From contig NZ_JBHSYO010000006.1 of the NCBI RefSeq assembly GCF_042662685.1, positions 124,001 through 188,000 on the forward strand: 64,000 nucleotides of DNA, written 5' to 3'. The notes below the pieces were generated by a model. That model searched no databases and had not been told where the DNA came from. It was given only the letters and a program-made list of their open reading frames with translations. Each line of letters starts with the position of its first letter. The stretch's first letter is position 1. Below are positions 26,840-36,006 of this stretch, one piece after another. Position numbers and translations under genes: made by a program. The DNA is from Pseudobowmanella zhangzhouensis. GTDB taxonomy: Bacteria; Pseudomonadota; Gammaproteobacteria; Enterobacterales; Alteromonadaceae.

Positions 26840-27664
26840 CTAGAAGATATATATAAATCCAATGCCCACTTCTGCCTCATAATCGCTGCGTGCGATAGGG
26901 CTTTTACGCACCTCGCTGCTGTAATATTCGAACAGCGCCTCAGCATATGTTTGCCAGTTTTCATTCAGATTGTGTCGGAAACTGTAATCGATGCCAACAG
27001 AACGTAACCCACCGCTTAACGTGGTGGCATTTAAGCCAGAAGCGGCGGCTTGCACCTGGTTTATCCCAAACCCATTGTTGGCGTATTCACTGTCATGAAA
27101 CACGGCGACAACATTCACCTCATGGCCAGAGCCATCGTTTTGATCCCCAAAACGACGACCAACGCCGAATAGCCCCAGATTGCCGTCACCGCCAGTGACA
27201 ACGCGGCTCACCAGCCAATAGCGCCAATCGTTCGTTAATGCACGGCGTGCCTGCAACACCAGTTGAAATCCTTCTTCTTGTTCACCCAGCCCATCCAGCC
27301 AGCCTTCATCCGAATCACCCTCTTCGCGGCCTTCTTCAAACCCCACTAGTGCCTCTAAGAGCCAGACGTCATCGCGCAGGCCGCGCCAACCGAATGCTTC
27401 GCCAGCAAAGTAAAAAATATTATCCCCACTGCGCCATTGCACAGCACCAGCAGGCTGAAGTTCGAATCCGAATTCATCAGAACCTTCATAGGCTGTTTCA
27501 TATTCCACGCCCAGGCCAAGCCCAAACGCCCAGCCGTCTTTACCTTTGCTAAAGTCATCCAGCGAAGGTAACGGCACTAACGCCGCGGATTCCTGCTGCG
27601 CCATCGCCGGTTGAAAGCTCAACCCCAAAGCTGAAACTAACACTGCCAAGAGAATCTTTTTCAT
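26840..27664 (-). CDS. MipA/OmpV family outer-membrane protein
   Basis: This mature-barrel protein has a signal peptide MKKILLAVLVSALG...AMA when started at the ATG at 27664, which has GGAG upstream. The longer frame, starting 10 codons earlier, would bury the signal. The body shows alternating hydrophobic strands, a GLGLGVEYETAYEGSDEF opening typical of MipA/OmpV, and an aromatic C-terminus (FIYIF). MipA links murein enzymes in E. coli, and OmpV homologues are porins. Which applies here is unknown. Confidence 0.8.
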   Translation of the reverse strand: MKKILLAVLVSALGLSFQPAMAQQESAALVPLPSLDDFSKGKDGWAFGLGLGVEYETAYEGSDEFGFELQPAGAVQWRSGDNIFYFAGEAFGWRGLRDDVWLLEALVGFEEGREEGDSDEGWLDGLGEQEEGFQLVLQARRALTNDWRYWLVSRVVTGGDGNLGLFGVGRRFGDQNDGSGHEVNVVAVFHDSEYANNGFGINQVQAAASGLNATTLSGGLRSVGIDYSFRHNLNENWQTYAEALFEYYSSEVRKSPIARSDYEAEVGIGFIYIF

Positions 27665-27826
27665 ATTCAGCACACTCCATGATTGGTCACTCAATTACGC
27701 CGCCCATGGCGAAAAAGTTCAAAACAAACTGAATATAGAGAAAGGATGCAGTCATTGTGGCGGCGAAGCGGAATAGAGAAACAAGGCCAATGGCCAGCGG
27801 GTAGAGTCCGGCATGACGGTAGTGGA

Positions 27827-28061
27827 CCCTGAATCAAGTTCAGGGTGACGACATAGTTTAGATTTAGCGATATACCTTAAGTAGTCATTTCTCGACCTGC
27901 GCGGCCCAACCCGCACAGCCGAAGTCCACAGCACAGTCATTCCGTGTTACGACACGGAATCCATTCTTTTGTCATTCCGGCGCCTACGCGGCCCGCCCTG
28001 CGCGGCCCGACCAGCCGGAATCCACAAACAAAGCCAATGGACACCGAGTCAAGCCCGGTGT
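27827..28061. repeat. Cluster of four dispersed palindromic repeats
   Basis: Four hairpin elements lie in the 460-base gap. They are CCCTGAA/TTCAGGG at 27827-27845, ATTCCGTGT/ACACGGAAT at 27939-27960, ATTCCGGC/GCCGGAAT at 27974-28021, and ACACCG/CGGTGT at 28041-28061. They share the GTCATTCC...GGAATCCA and caagTTCAGGGTGAC styles of short interspersed palindromes found across proteobacterial genomes. They contain no ORF. Confidence 0.8.
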
Positions 28062-28124
28062 GACTGAACGGGGGTGGTTAAACTGTATAAGTGTTGGGTA
28101 ACGCCAGGTGGTATAGAAAAGAAG

Positions 28125-28952
28125 TTATGTCCTAGATTTTTCAAACACATACAACTTAAAGCAGGCGTTATCGTTTAATGATTCCAGGCTGGCAAGCCGT
28201 TCACGCACCTCGGCTGATAGGCGGTGTGCGTGCGGCGTCATGCCAATCAAATCCTGAATTTGCTCGGCAGAAGTGAGCGCCAGCGGCACTTCAAGCCGGG
28301 TTTCGCTCAGCAGGCTAAAGCCCTGCCCCAAATAGGAAAGGTGCTTGCTGGTGTCATAGTCGCGCACGTTGGCATAAATCAGTGCGCGCAGCGCTGCTAA
28401 ATGGTCGGCATCCGGCAATATCAAAAACACTTTGCCCGCAGGCTTGAGTACCCGCGCAAAAGCGGCGGCATCGACCTGCGAAAACACACTGACAATCCCA
28501 TCAATACTGGCATCCCGATACGGTGGGTTAGCACTGGAGGCCACACACCATTCAATTCCTTTATATTGGCTGGCCGCCTGAATCGCCGGCTTGGAAATAT
28601 CCAGCCCCTGCATTGCAAATCCCGGGTTATGACTGGCAATAATATGGGTGTAATACCCCTCGCCACAGCCAGCGTCCCATACCCGCGCATCGGCAGGCAA
28701 TTGTTGCTTACAAAGCTCCGCGAGTGCCATGGCCATGGGCTGATAAAAACCACTATTGAGGAACCGCCGGCGGCTTTGCACCATGTCCGCATCATCACCC
28801 GGCATCTTGCTGCGCTTGTTCTGCACCAGCAGCAGGTTCACATAGCCCTTTTTGTGCTGATCAAAGCTATGGCCGTTGTCGCAGCGATAGGTGCGCTCCG
28901 CCAGTGTCAGCGGCAGTTGGCAAACAGGGCATTGGTAGAGGGAATCGGTCAT
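28125..28952 (-). CDS. rlmA: 23S rRNA (guanine-N1)-methyltransferase RlmA
   Basis: This 275-residue protein has an N-terminal zinc finger (C8, C11, C24, H28) and a SAM-binding Rossmann domain with motif I WDAGCGEGYYT. The NKRSKMPGDDADMVQSRRRFL stretch, split here by the linker, is diagnostic of RlmA/RrmA. That enzyme methylates G745 of 23S rRNA in Gram-negatives. It marks the left chromosomal border of the accessory island. Confidence 0.88.
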   Translation of the reverse strand: MTDSLYQCPVCQLPLTLAERTYRCDNGHSFDQHKKGYVNLLLVQNKRSKMPGDDADMVQSRRRFLNSGFYQPMAMALAELCKQQLPADARVWDAGCGEGYYTHIIASHNPGFAMQGLDISKPAIQAASQYKGIEWCVASSANPPYRDASIDGIVSVFSQVDAAAFARVLKPAGKVFLILPDADHLAALRALIYANVRDYDTSKHLSYLGQGFSLLSETRLEVPLALTSAEQIQDLIGMTPHAHRLSAEVRERLASLESLNDNACFKLYVFEKSRT

Positions 28953-29398
28953 ATCTCACATCAGCTGGTCGGCAAGGCCGCTAGTGTGCCAGAAAACAGC
29001 AATGACTGCTGAATTCCCAGCAAAATAATAGTCATGGAGTAGTGAAGGCACTAAAGAATAGAGGCGAGTTTAAGCCAGCTCACATCTCTGCCTGCTACCA
29101 CCGTTATCGTCGCCAGCAAAACTAATCGCCCCTCTCTTCCCGGTCATTCGAAAGTGTGCACGCTGCGTGCGAGGATGGGTTTCAAAATAACAGCCATCAG
29201 GGCACTAAAGCGCAGCTGGTTAGTTAGCTCAGATATTGAATGGGGCCAGGGTAAAATTGAATCTGACCCCTTTAATTTTTTGCTTCGGCCTCTGCTTTCA
29301 TCTTCTCTGCTTGCACTGTTACCGCCTTTACCGCCTCTTTTTTAGTTTCCAGTATGGAAGTAATTTGAAGTAGTTGGTATTGGTTAATAAGATTGGAA
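28953..29398. other. Intergenic left flank of the island
   Basis: No full gene is seen. It holds a REP-like palindrome at 29242-29270 and, on the minus strand at 29272-29400, a short open frame without a convincing start. That frame encodes a Lys/Glu/Ala-rich tail (KKEAVKAV, EKMKAEAEAKN) and may be the remnant end of a coiled-coil protein. Confidence 0.4.
29242..29270. repeat. REP-like imperfect palindrome
   Basis: GGGGCCAG and CTGACCCC flank an AT-rich core, followed by TTTAATTTTTT. This form is common among REP elements mobilised by RAYT (Y1 transposase-like) proteins. No RAYT gene is nearby. It lies near the composition change at the island's left edge. Confidence 0.55.
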
Positions 29399-30202
29399 CT
29401 ACAGACTGTAACTCTGATTGATTTTTTTAATCCGCTCCTGATAGAGCTTATCAAGAGCTCCTTCTATAGTAAGAGTGTCGTTTTGTTTTCTATAGATCTC
29501 TACCGTATGCATAACAAATTTAATGTTTTGTTTATGCTCATCAGCAAAAGCTTTGCACTTCTGCTCAAGTTCTTTTTCATATAACTTTTGAGCCATCAAC
29601 TCTTGGAAAGAGCGAATGGCGGCGTCAAAGTCATTATCGTGCTCAGCATACAAGTCTCTGAGTTTAGCTTTTGGTATTCGAAATGCTTTACTGCCGTAAT
29701 CGAGCGCATCCCGAAAACTGTCATATTGTTCACCAAATATGGTAAACCCTTTAGAACTTACATAGTGAGCCGAGTGCTTTTCACCATCAGCCTCAAATTC
29801 AAAGCCTTTAAACTTGTATCTCTCATATGATTCCTTTCCAAGTTCTAAGCCTGCTTTCACGCTTCTTTGAAGTTGGTAATCAAGCTGTTCTAACTCATCA
29901 TGCTCCCACATTTCATAAATTCGAATTGCTTTTTGATATTTTTGGGCTAATTTACCTTTAACGTTATCAACGCGCTGCCCTAATAAACTACTTTTATCGT
30001 TTTGTAAAAAATCAAAACACTCTTGGCAGCTAGGAACGCGATAAAAGTCTGCATCCTCTCTAGTTTTTAAATAAAATTCAGCAAATTTAAGTGGAGGGGC
30101 CAAATCATACTTAGTCGCAATGCAGCCACAGTAAAAACATGTGTTAAAGTCCTTCGCATGAACCGCACTCATATGACGATATAATTCGGTTTCATCATGC
30201 AT
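29399..30202 (-). CDS. HNH-like zinc-finger protein, possible nuclease (island)
   Basis: This 267-residue protein has C22-x2-C25 near the N-terminus, then YDLAPPL at 32-38 and C59-x2-C62 in VPSCQECFDFL. The layout CxxC-(x)n-D-[H]-x-PP-(x)n-CxxC is that of HNH endonucleases with a zinc knuckle. Here the catalytic His position reads Leu (DLAPP), so activity is uncertain. The remainder is charged and helical, with a coiled-coil-like C-terminus. It starts two bases after the helicase stop, so the two are cotranscribed. Composition is AT-rich, unlike the flanking genes. Confidence 0.6.
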   Translation of the reverse strand: MHDETELYRHMSAVHAKDFNTCFYCGCIATKYDLAPPLKFAEFYLKTREDADFYRVPSCQECFDFLQNDKSSLLGQRVDNVKGKLAQKYQKAIRIYEMWEHDELEQLDYQLQRSVKAGLELGKESYERYKFKGFEFEADGEKHSAHYVSSKGFTIFGEQYDSFRDALDYGSKAFRIPKAKLRDLYAEHDNDFDAAIRSFQELMAQKLYEKELEQKCKAFADEHKQNIKFVMHTVEIYRKQNDTLTIEGALDKLYQERIKKINQSYSL

Positions 30203-30204
30203 AG

Positions 30205-32106
30205 CTAAGCTTCTTCTTCAACTTTTTGGAAATGATTACCTTCCAAAATATTGCCTTTAGCTATTTGAACTTTGGCTGTTCTCTCTTTTTCTGACGTTCT
30301 TACCGGACAGTAATTCCCCCTTTTGAAGATTAGAAGCAAAGTGTCATCTGGTACAACACCAAACCAATTACATACGTCATGAACATCTTCTTCCGTCATA
30401 CAACGCTTGTCTGTTACTCTTCGAGAGCGGTTATATACACTGAAGATTTTAACTGCTACTTCTTTATCCGATGTTTTTTCGTTACCACCTGGTGTTACCG
30501 CTAGATTGAACTCCACATCTTCACCAATATTTAATTTTTCCGTTAAGTTTAGTGCTCGCTCCCACATTGTTCCGAGTGCTAATGCCTTTTCAGGGTTATC
30601 ATAAGTATCACCATTTACCCAGTGCGCTTTAATCCATTTATAACCGCGCAGTGATCGAGAGCTTTTGGGCGCAATGGGGTTATCTTTTAGATAAACCTGC
30701 CTAATCGCATCAATTGCTTGTAATACTGTTTCATCATCGGTGTAAATACGAAAATCAAAATCTAGATCATGCAACTTAGCAGGAATAGCATAATAACCAT
30801 CGGTCAAAAATGTTTGAGAGTCATTTAGCTTTTTACGTCCTCTTAACTCGCCATTTTTAGACACTCTCGCGCCGACATCTAGCCCTTTTACTTCATAACT
30901 TTTACAAATATCATTGTATTTGTCTCTAAGGCCTTTAATGTTGCCAGTTGCTTGTTTAGAACATGTTTGTTCTAAATATGAGAGTAATTCACCATATGCT
31001 CGAGTCGCATCTAAATTAGTAAAGTGGATTGCTTTCCTATTGGTATGGTATCCACAAGCTCGACCAATATTGGCTTGTACGACAGCAGCAATGTTAGATA
31101 CCGTACTGTCCCAAGTAGCAATAATATTCTTCTTCATGTCAAGGCCAAAGTTTATTCCCGCTCGACATCCGGCAACGGTAATTGCTATAACTTTTTGCCC
31201 AAACTCCATTGCTGTTTTATATTCGTCTTTGAAGTCATCAATTGACGTATGCTCTTCTTCAGGCACACCCGATAATTTCTTACCTAAAATAAATATATTA
31301 TCCTCAGGCACACAATGCTCAGCCAAAAAACGTTTAGCTTCCATTGCAGTGCCAGCCGGAACCCTAACTAAAGCCCAGCCTTCACCCTCATAACTGTTAA
31401 AATGATTTATAAAAACGTCTTGAGCGTCTGATTTAAACTGAATATTGCGGGTTCTGCTTTCCAAGTCGATGACTTGGCCTTCAGCCAACATCTCTCTGAC
31501 ACCAAAGTAATCATCACTGGTTCGGTGGAAAACTAGTTTGGTGGGTATGCCCCGATTTATCAGTGAGTCCCCTTCAGTCGCCAGCAGAGCACTTAACGGC
31601 GTTGCAGATATAAATACAACTCGACATTCGGTATTTTCATTCTGAAGATAATCAAATAGCGCTTCATACCTAACAGATGTATCGCCAGAACCATAATGAC
31701 ATTCGTCCACGATGATTAATTTAGGATCTTGCCGTCTGAAGTTTTTTTCAATATCCGCAAGAAAATGGATTAAGTTCGAAACCACGACATTACCCGCAGG
31801 TTTCAAATCCTCTTTGGCTTGTGCTAACAAAGAGGTGTCTGCCATTGTCATGACGTAAAGGGTGTCTTTTAAATATTTCGGGTTACAGATATCTTCATCA
31901 CTGAGGCTTTTACGTTGGTAACATGCAGTAGCAAATGCAACACCTGACTTTCCTGCTTGCATCTCAGCAGCCATTATCACAGCTCGTGTTTCACCTTGCA
32001 GGGCTAAGTAGGTATTACGTGCAGCATCTCGTTGATGTTTGAATACACTTGGTTCACTAAGCAGTGTTTCTATTTTAGCGCGGTGTTGTTCAGCTTTGTT
32101 TTTCAT
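30205..32106 (-). CDS. Diverged SF2 DEAD/DEAH-type helicase (island)
   Basis: This 633-residue protein has a Q-motif-like FKHQRDAA, Walker A AAEMQAGKSG at 46-55, motif II DECH at 134-137, motif III SAT at 167-169 and a motif VI-like QANIGRACGY at 344-353. These together give a complete SF2 core. The C-terminal 270 residues (from about 360) have no domain I recognise. It resembles phage UvsW-like or restriction-associated helicases more than housekeeping ones. GAGGG lies before the ATG and overlaps the end of a decayed upstream gene. It is probably the motor of a defence or DNA-processing cassette with the HNH-like protein. Confidence 0.75.
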   Translation of the reverse strand: MKNKAEQHRAKIETLLSEPSVFKHQRDAARNTYLALQGETRAVIMAAEMQAGKSGVAFATACYQRKSLSDEDICNPKYLKDTLYVMTMADTSLLAQAKEDLKPAGNVVVSNLIHFLADIEKNFRRQDPKLIIVDECHYGSGDTSVRYEALFDYLQNENTECRVVFISATPLSALLATEGDSLINRGIPTKLVFHRTSDDYFGVREMLAEGQVIDLESRTRNIQFKSDAQDVFINHFNSYEGEGWALVRVPAGTAMEAKRFLAEHCVPEDNIFILGKKLSGVPEEEHTSIDDFKDEYKTAMEFGQKVIAITVAGCRAGINFGLDMKKNIIATWDSTVSNIAAVVQANIGRACGYHTNRKAIHFTNLDATRAYGELLSYLEQTCSKQATGNIKGLRDKYNDICKSYEVKGLDVGARVSKNGELRGRKKLNDSQTFLTDGYYAIPAKLHDLDFDFRIYTDDETVLQAIDAIRQVYLKDNPIAPKSSRSLRGYKWIKAHWVNGDTYDNPEKALALGTMWERALNLTEKLNIGEDVEFNLAVTPGGNEKTSDKEVAVKIFSVYNRSRRVTDKRCMTEEDVHDVCNWFGVVPDDTLLLIFKRGNYCPVRTSEKERTAKVQIAKGNILEGNHFQKVEEEA

Positions 32107-32108
32107 AT

Positions 32109-32920
32109 TTATCCCTCATCAGCAGGCTTAAAGACATCTACAACGTTGCAACACTCAAGCCAATCCATAACCAATTGATTTTCAATTACATTATCAACAA
32201 TCACACAATTATTAAAATTACATTCTTTACTTAAAGGTAAAGTTAGTTACCTATTTAAATTTACTGTCATAGGTTCTTTAATATCAAAAGCTTTAAGCTC
32301 ACAGTATTGTTCAGAGTGTTTGCTAAAAATTTCATCGTTAAGCATAACCACTTCATCATTCATTTTCGAGTGGCGCTCGTCTAACCCAATACCGCGAAAA
32401 AAATAGCACCTAGCTCACTAATTATGTACCTGTTGTACAAAGCTTCACCGTTGTCTTTCTCAATCAACGAAGCTACCGTTAATAAGGAATGCCATCCAAA
32501 AAAATCTCTCTATTTCGATTTGATTGATAGAAATACATGTTAGATTTAGCTTCACCTAATTTAATACTCACTTCTGACATAGCAGGAGAGCCAAAAGTTA
32601 AATTTATATAGAGCTTTTCGCTTTAATTTGAAAGTTCATTGATAAAATTCCCTGATTGTTTGGACATTGAAACTTAATCAATTGGCCTGGTAATACTAAC
32701 AGTGTGACCTTCAACAAATTTAAAAGGTCGCTGGGCTATATCTAACTTTTTCCAGCCAAGGAATATATTTACGCCTTTCGTCTTCCCAAATTTTCGAAAT
32801 AATTACAATTTGATAGAATAGTTCAGGATGCTTTAACGCGATATTAGAAATCGGAGAGGAAGCATCCTGTTTCATACCATCAATATCAGCTTTACCAAAC
32901 CAAGTAAATAGACCTTTCAC
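32109..32920 (-). pseudogene. Decayed gene with CARF/RtcR-like sensory fragments
   Basis: Minus-strand fragments in several frames join into one broken gene. A GTG at 32920 opens KGLFTWFGKADIDGMK and runs to YIPWLEK. A shift at the A5 run (32747-32751) continues as LDIAQRPFKF, interrupted by stops at 32674 and 32623. At 32482-32622 the string INLTFGSPAM resembles the N-x-[ST]-x-GTPAM signature of RtcR/CARF ligand-binding domains. A further frame (32494-32383) shifts again at the homopolymer 32397-32403 and continues, with one stop at 32247, to a TAA at 32109-32111. That last stop overlaps the helicase ribosome site. At least two frameshifts and several in-frame stops show true decay. Confidence 0.55.
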
Positions 32921-32984
32921 ATCACGAACTTATTATTCTTATTCGATCGTAAATAATCTTATCTTATCTACTATTTTTTACATA

Positions 32985-33018
32985 CAAAAAAGGTGAGCAA
33001 AAAATGCTCACCTTTTAT
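32985..33018. terminator. Terminator at the end of the gcv operon
   Basis: AAAAGGTGAGCA and TGCTCACCTTTT flank an A-rich loop, with T runs on both strands. It terminates gcvTHP and marks the right border of the island. Confidence 0.85.
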
Positions 33019-33094
33019 CTAAATAATCAGATTGACGGTTTCCGACTAGGTTTGCTCGGTTACCTACTAGGTTGATCGTGATCAATTCAGAGAC

Positions 33095-35977
33095 TTAGTC
33101 TCTGTACGACTCCACACTCGGGCAGCTACATACCAGATTTCGGTCGCCGTAGACGTCGTCGATACGGTTAACCGTTGGCCAGAACTTGTTGCGCGCTACC
33201 GCAGCGACCGGGTATGCGGCTAGCTGACGGTCGTAAGCGCGATCCCAGTTATGGTCACAGATATCGGCCAGGGTGTGCGGTGCGTTATGCAGTGGGTTGT
33301 TGGTGGCATCCCACTCGCCCGCTTCTACTTTGGCGATTTCGTGACGAATGCTGATCATGGCCTCGATAAAGCGGTCCAGCTCGGCTTTGGCTTCTGACTC
33401 GGTTGGCTCAATCATCAGCGTACCCGCTACTGGGAAGCTCATGGTTGGCGCGTGGAAACCGTAGTCGTTCAAACGCTTGGCCACGTCCATCTCGGTCACG
33501 CCGCTGGCTTCTTTAAGCGGACGCATATCGATAATACATTCGTGCGCCACACGCTCGTTGCGGCCTTTGTACAGCACCGGGAAGTGCTCACCCAGCTTTT
33601 TAGCGATGTAGTTAGCATTCAGGATCGCCACTTCAGTGGCCTTTTTCAGGCCCGCGGCACCCATCATGCGGATATACATGTAGCTGATTGGCAGAATTGA
33701 CGCACTGCCCCACGGCGCGGCAGATACGGCACCGTTCTCTGGGTTTGGCCCGTCGATTTTAACCACTGGGTGGTTAGGGACAAACGGTGCTAAGTGCTTT
33801 TTCACACCGATTGGGCCCATGCCCGGGCCGCCGCCGCCGTGCGGGATACAGAAGGTTTTGTGCAGGTTCAGGTGCGATACGTCAGCGCCAATGTAACCCG
33901 GTGAGGTTAAGCCTACCTGGGCGTTCATGTTGGCACCGTCCAGATACACCTGGCCACCGTTAGCGTGGATGATGTCGCAAATCTCACGCACGGTTTCTTC
34001 GTATACCCCGTGGGTTGACGGGTAGGTAATCATGATACAGGCCAGGTTGTCGGCCATTTCTTCGGCTTTGGCCTTCAGGTCGGCCATATCCACGTTACCG
34101 TTTTTATCACAGTTCACCACGACCACTTTGTACTCGATCATCTGAGCCGATGCCGGGTTGGTGCCGTGGGCAGAACTTGGGATTAAACATATATTACGGT
34201 GGCCTTCGCCACGGCTTTCGTGGTATTTGCGAATGGCAATCAGGCCGGCATATTCGCCCTGTGCGCCTGAGTTAGGCTGCATGGCGATATGGTCGTAACC
34301 GGTGATTTCCACCAGCCAGTCGGCCAGTTCCTGAATCATGTGCTGGTAACCCTGCGCCTGGCTCAGCGGCGCAAACGGGTGCAATGAACCAAACTCTGGC
34401 CAGGTGACCGGGATCATCTCGGCGGTGGCGTTCAGTTTCATGGTACAGGAACCCAGCGAAATCATCGAGTGGTTCAGGGCTAAGTCTTTGTCTTCTAAAG
34501 ACTTAATGTAACGCAGCATTTCGGTTTCGCTGTGGTACTTGTTGAACACTTCGTGGGTCAGGATCTCCGAGGTGCGCGCCAGTTCAGCTGGGATAGAGGC
34601 TGGCATTTCGCTCACCTTTGCATCCAATGCATCAAAATTCACATCATTGATGCCAAATACCGCCAGCAGCTTAGTAACGTCAGCACGGGTGGTGGTTTCG
34701 TCCACGCTGATACCCAGCTTGCCGTCCAGATCGGTACGCAGGTTGATCATCGCCGCATCAGAGGCGCTAACGATGGCGTCTTTCTTATCGCCCACGTTGA
34801 CTGTGATGGTATCGAAGTAATTAGCATGCGCCAGGCTAAAGCCAGCGTTTTGCAGTGCCGCAGCAATGATATCGGCAAAGCGGTGAATACGGCTGGCGAT
34901 GGTTTTCAGGCCTTTCGGACCGTGATACACCGCATAGAAGCTGGCCATGTTGGCCAGTAACACCTGCGCAGTACAGATGTTGGAGTTAGCCTTTTCACGG
35001 CGGATGTGCTGTTCACGGGTTTGCAGTGCCATACGCAGAGCAGGACGGCCACGGGTATCCTGTGACACACCGATAATACGGCCTGGCAGTGAACGCTTGT
35101 AATCGTCGCGGGTAGCGAAGAATGCCGCATGTGGACCACCGTAACCCATAGGTACACCGAAACGCTGAGCAGAGCCCAGCACCACGTCGGCGCCCATTTC
35201 GCCCGGTGATTTCAGCAGCACTAAGCTCATGATATCGGCGGCAACCGCAACAATACCTTTGTTAGCTTGTACCGCAGCGATGATGTCAGTCAGATCACGG
35301 ATTTCACCCGTGGTACCTGGGTATTGCAGCAGCGCACCAAAGATATCGTGGCTGGCAGCATCTTCGGCCTTGCCGACAATAATCTCAAAACCGAACATCT
35401 CGGCGCGGGTGCGCACCACATCATAGGTTTGTGGGTGCACGTCATCGGCGACGAAGAACGCGTTGGCTTTGCGGTTTTTAGACACACGCTTGCCCAGCGC
35501 CATGGCTTCGGCGGCGGCGGTACCTTCGTCCAGCAATGACGCGGAGGCCAGATCCATACCGGTTAAGTCCAGGGTTGCCTGCTGGAAGTTCAGCAGCGCC
35601 TGTAAACGGCCCTGAGCAATTTCTGGCTGATACGGGGTATAAGCGGTATACCAACCTGGATTTTCCAACACATTACGCAGAATCACGTTTGGCACGTGCA
35701 CATCGCTGTAACCCATACCAATAAAGCTGCGGTAAATTTTGTTTTTACCGGCGATGGCTTTCAGTTCAGCCAGGGCCTGCGCTTCGGTGGTGCCTGCTGG
35801 CAGGTTCATATCCTGCGGCAGACGAATGGCAGCCGGAACGGTTTGCTCGATCAGATCATCCAGTGATGTGGCGCCAATAGTGGCCAGCATTTCAGCCTGT
35901 TCAGCCTGTCCCGGGCCAATGTGGCGGCGGACAAAATCCTGTTGCTGCTCTAATTGTGACAGTGTGACGTGCGACAT
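33095..35977 (-). CDS. gcvP: Glycine dehydrogenase (decarboxylating), P-protein
   Basis: This 960-residue single-chain P-protein decarboxylates glycine and passes the aminomethyl group to the lipoyl arm of GcvH. The PLP lysine is in NLHKTFCIPHGGGGPGMGP, about residue 705, and the N-terminal half contains the conserved RHIGP and YTPYQPEIAQGR. It is the last gene of gcvT-gcvH-gcvP, 90 bases after gcvH. A terminator-like hairpin lies in that gap. A second small palindrome (CAGAGAC-TTA-GTCTCTG) spans its stop codon. Confidence 0.95.
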   Translation of the reverse strand: MSHVTLSQLEQQQDFVRRHIGPGQAEQAEMLATIGATSLDDLIEQTVPAAIRLPQDMNLPAGTTEAQALAELKAIAGKNKIYRSFIGMGYSDVHVPNVILRNVLENPGWYTAYTPYQPEIAQGRLQALLNFQQATLDLTGMDLASASLLDEGTAAAEAMALGKRVSKNRKANAFFVADDVHPQTYDVVRTRAEMFGFEIIVGKAEDAASHDIFGALLQYPGTTGEIRDLTDIIAAVQANKGIVAVAADIMSLVLLKSPGEMGADVVLGSAQRFGVPMGYGGPHAAFFATRDDYKRSLPGRIIGVSQDTRGRPALRMALQTREQHIRREKANSNICTAQVLLANMASFYAVYHGPKGLKTIASRIHRFADIIAAALQNAGFSLAHANYFDTITVNVGDKKDAIVSASDAAMINLRTDLDGKLGISVDETTTRADVTKLLAVFGINDVNFDALDAKVSEMPASIPAELARTSEILTHEVFNKYHSETEMLRYIKSLEDKDLALNHSMISLGSCTMKLNATAEMIPVTWPEFGSLHPFAPLSQAQGYQHMIQELADWLVEITGYDHIAMQPNSGAQGEYAGLIAIRKYHESRGEGHRNICLIPSSAHGTNPASAQMIEYKVVVVNCDKNGNVDMADLKAKAEEMADNLACIMITYPSTHGVYEETVREICDIIHANGGQVYLDGANMNAQVGLTSPGYIGADVSHLNLHKTFCIPHGGGGPGMGPIGVKKHLAPFVPNHPVVKIDGPNPENGAVSAAPWGSASILPISYMYIRMMGAAGLKKATEVAILNANYIAKKLGEHFPVLYKGRNERVAHECIIDMRPLKEASGVTEMDVAKRLNDYGFHAPTMSFPVAGTLMIEPTESEAKAELDRFIEAMISIRHEIAKVEAGEWDATNNPLHNAPHTLADICDHNWDRAYDRQLAAYPVAAVARNKFWPTVNRIDDVYGDRNLVCSCPSVESYRD

Positions 35978-36006
35978 AATCTACTTCTGCGTTGTGTTGT
36001 AAAAAT

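Noticed and set aside
27815..28070. CRISPR array
   Set aside because: The repeats differ from each other in stem sequence and spacing, and no cas genes are present.
29272..29454. Minus-strand ORF of 60 codons overlapping the HNH-like gene end
   Set aside because: The upstream half overlaps the HNH-like coding end in another frame and there is no ribosome site. At most the Lys/Glu-rich tail is a remnant.
32720..32920. Short open frame as a real 66-residue gene
   Set aside because: It ends at a frameshift and its continuation is found in other frames, so it is a fragment of the decayed sensor gene.
29150..33018. Prophage remnant
   Set aside because: No integrase, capsid, tail or lysis gene and no attachment-site duplication was seen; only the helicase has a phage-like look.
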